Shown: positions 19,713 to 20,425 of the stretch, in pieces | Layout of the letters: each line of letters opens with the position of its first letter | Position numbering within the stretch: the stretch's first letter is position 1 | Assembly: GCA_001510455.1 (NCBI GenBank) | Contig: LFFH01000017.1 | Coordinates: 1-20,425 of the forward strand | Origin: Actinobacteria bacterium casp-actino8 | GTDB lineage: Bacteria; Actinomycetota; Acidimicrobiia; Acidimicrobiales; Ilumatobacteraceae | Direction of reading: 5' to 3' | DNA: 20,425 nt | Program-made: the position numbers and the translations under genes | Notes under the pieces: model-generated | What the model was told of the DNA's origin: nothing | Database searches by the model: none | Seen by the model: the letters and a program-made list of their open reading frames with translations, nothing else

Positions 19713-20425
19713 ATGTCGTCGCAGTCCCTCCGTCGAGCGCGCCTGATGGTGGGAACCGTCGTCGTGGCCGTGATCGTCGGTAGTGCGACGCTCGCTGTGT
19801 CCGGTGTGTCGGCCGACGAGTCGGCCGCCCAACGCGCGGCGGCCGAGATCCAGGCCGCTCGTGATCGGGCCGACCGTGCGGCATCGGCGATGTTCGACGC
19901 CGAGTCACGTCTCGACTCGCTGTCGATCGAAGAGCAAGATCTTGCGGTTCAAGTGGCCGAACTCGAAGCGGTGGCATCACAGTTGCAGATCGACGTCGAG
20001 GAGCTGGCGGTACAGCGGTTCGTGTCGGGCGCGCGAGGGATTCCGTTGTTGTCGGGCCTGGAAGGACCCACCGAACAGGCGCAGATGGACGTTCTGCTCG
20101 CGATCGCCACCGACACCTCACAGGCGAGACTCGACGAATACGACGCCGTGGCCACCGAGCTCGCGGACAAACGTCGTCGATTGGGCCGAGCCAAGATCGC
20201 GACCGAGCAGGCCATCGACGACTACGCGGCGGCCAAAGTTCAGGCTGAGGCCGACTTGAAACGTCTGCAAGAGATCGAAGCCGAACGTCTCGAGAACGAA
20301 AGAGTGAAGGCCATCCTCGAAGCGCGGCGACAAGCCGCGCTCGCCGAGGCCGCCGCACGCGGACGCGGTAGTGGTGGCGGGTCGTTCCTCGACAACGGTG
20401 TGTACATGGATCGAGGAATCGTGTG
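19713..20425 (+). CDS. Secreted coiled-coil protein, partial at right edge (possible murein hydrolase or activator)
   Basis: The frame is open from ATG 19713 to the window end, giving 237 residues without a stop, so the gene is truncated by the window. A basic N terminus (SLRRAR) is followed by a hydrophobic segment (12-32) and a plausible signal peptidase site after VSA (34). From about residue 36 nearly all the sequence is Ala/Glu/Arg-rich helix (AAEIQAARDRADRAAS..., EADLKRLQEIEAERLENERVKAILEARRQAAL), interrupted by a loop near GARGIPLLSGLEGP. A Gly/Ser linker (GRGSGGGSF) starts near the edge. This architecture is common in EnvC-like or M23/NlpC-type cell-wall hydrolases, whose catalytic domain would lie beyond the window. 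Without that domain the function is a guess. Confidence 0.75.
   Translation, partial: MSSQSLRRARLMVGTVVVAVIVGSATLAVSGVSADESAAQRAAAEIQAARDRADRAASAMFDAESRLDSLSIEEQDLAVQVAELEAVASQLQIDVEELAVQRFVSGARGIPLLSGLEGPTEQAQMDVLLAIATDTSQARLDEYDAVATELADKRRRLGRAKIATEQAIDDYAAAKVQAEADLKRLQEIEAERLENERVKAILEARRQAALAEAAARGRGSGGGSFLDNGVYMDRGIV

Noticed and set aside
19665..19832. N-terminal extension of the ABC ATPase from an upstream in-frame start
   Set aside because: The extra 56 residues are His/Arg-rich, match no ATPase feature, and overlap the divergent secreted-protein gene and both promoters.

Overview
The window looks like a chromosomal segment of a GC-rich actinobacterium, most likely class Acidimicrobiia (Ilumatobacter-like); the lineage is inferred, not tested. 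The support is GC-rich DNA with strong third-position GC, an F420-type LLM oxidoreductase, a DUF3499-type protein, Tat and lipoprotein signals, and many genes that seem to be transcribed leaderless from a TAnnnT -10 hexamer 6-7 nt before the start codon. I see no phage genes, IS elements or CRISPR array. Coding density is very high and no gene-free stretch exceeds 300 bases.

Left part (1-5150): murF (peptidoglycan precursor ligase) converges on an MFS exporter. A 58-residue zinc-ribbon protein, too small for usual gene callers, diverges from the exporter and converges on an LLM-class flavin/F420 oxidoreductase across a 20-bp imperfect inverted repeat. A proline-rich lipoprotein with three 26-residue repeats follows. 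The interval upstream of it holds three consecutive dyads.

Middle part (5151-13591): a probable amine-use locus. A P450 and a class-III aminotransferase form a leftward pair. They diverge, over 56 bp, from an aldehyde dehydrogenase. Past a strong hairpin and a new promoter lie the four genes of a PotABCD-type importer (ATPase, Tat lipoprotein binding protein, two permeases). The gene content recalls the E. coli ydcSTUVW putrescine locus (importer plus aminobutyraldehyde dehydrogenase), with an aminotransferase and a P450 added. The inferred logic is import of an amine, oxidation or transamination to an aldehyde, then oxidation to an acid. The actual substrate cannot be read from the sequence.

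Right part (13592-20425): a large arylsulfatase with a C-terminal LamG-like domain converges on the importer and diverges from a D-2-hydroxyacid dehydrogenase. Then come a membrane-anchored J-domain protein that lacks any ATG/GTG/TTG at the right place, tRNA-Val(CAC) followed by a hairpin terminator inside a threefold 30-bp tandem repeat, a DUF3499-like protein with an SRPBCC protein, an ABC ATPase without a permease beside it, and a secreted coiled-coil protein that runs off the right edge.
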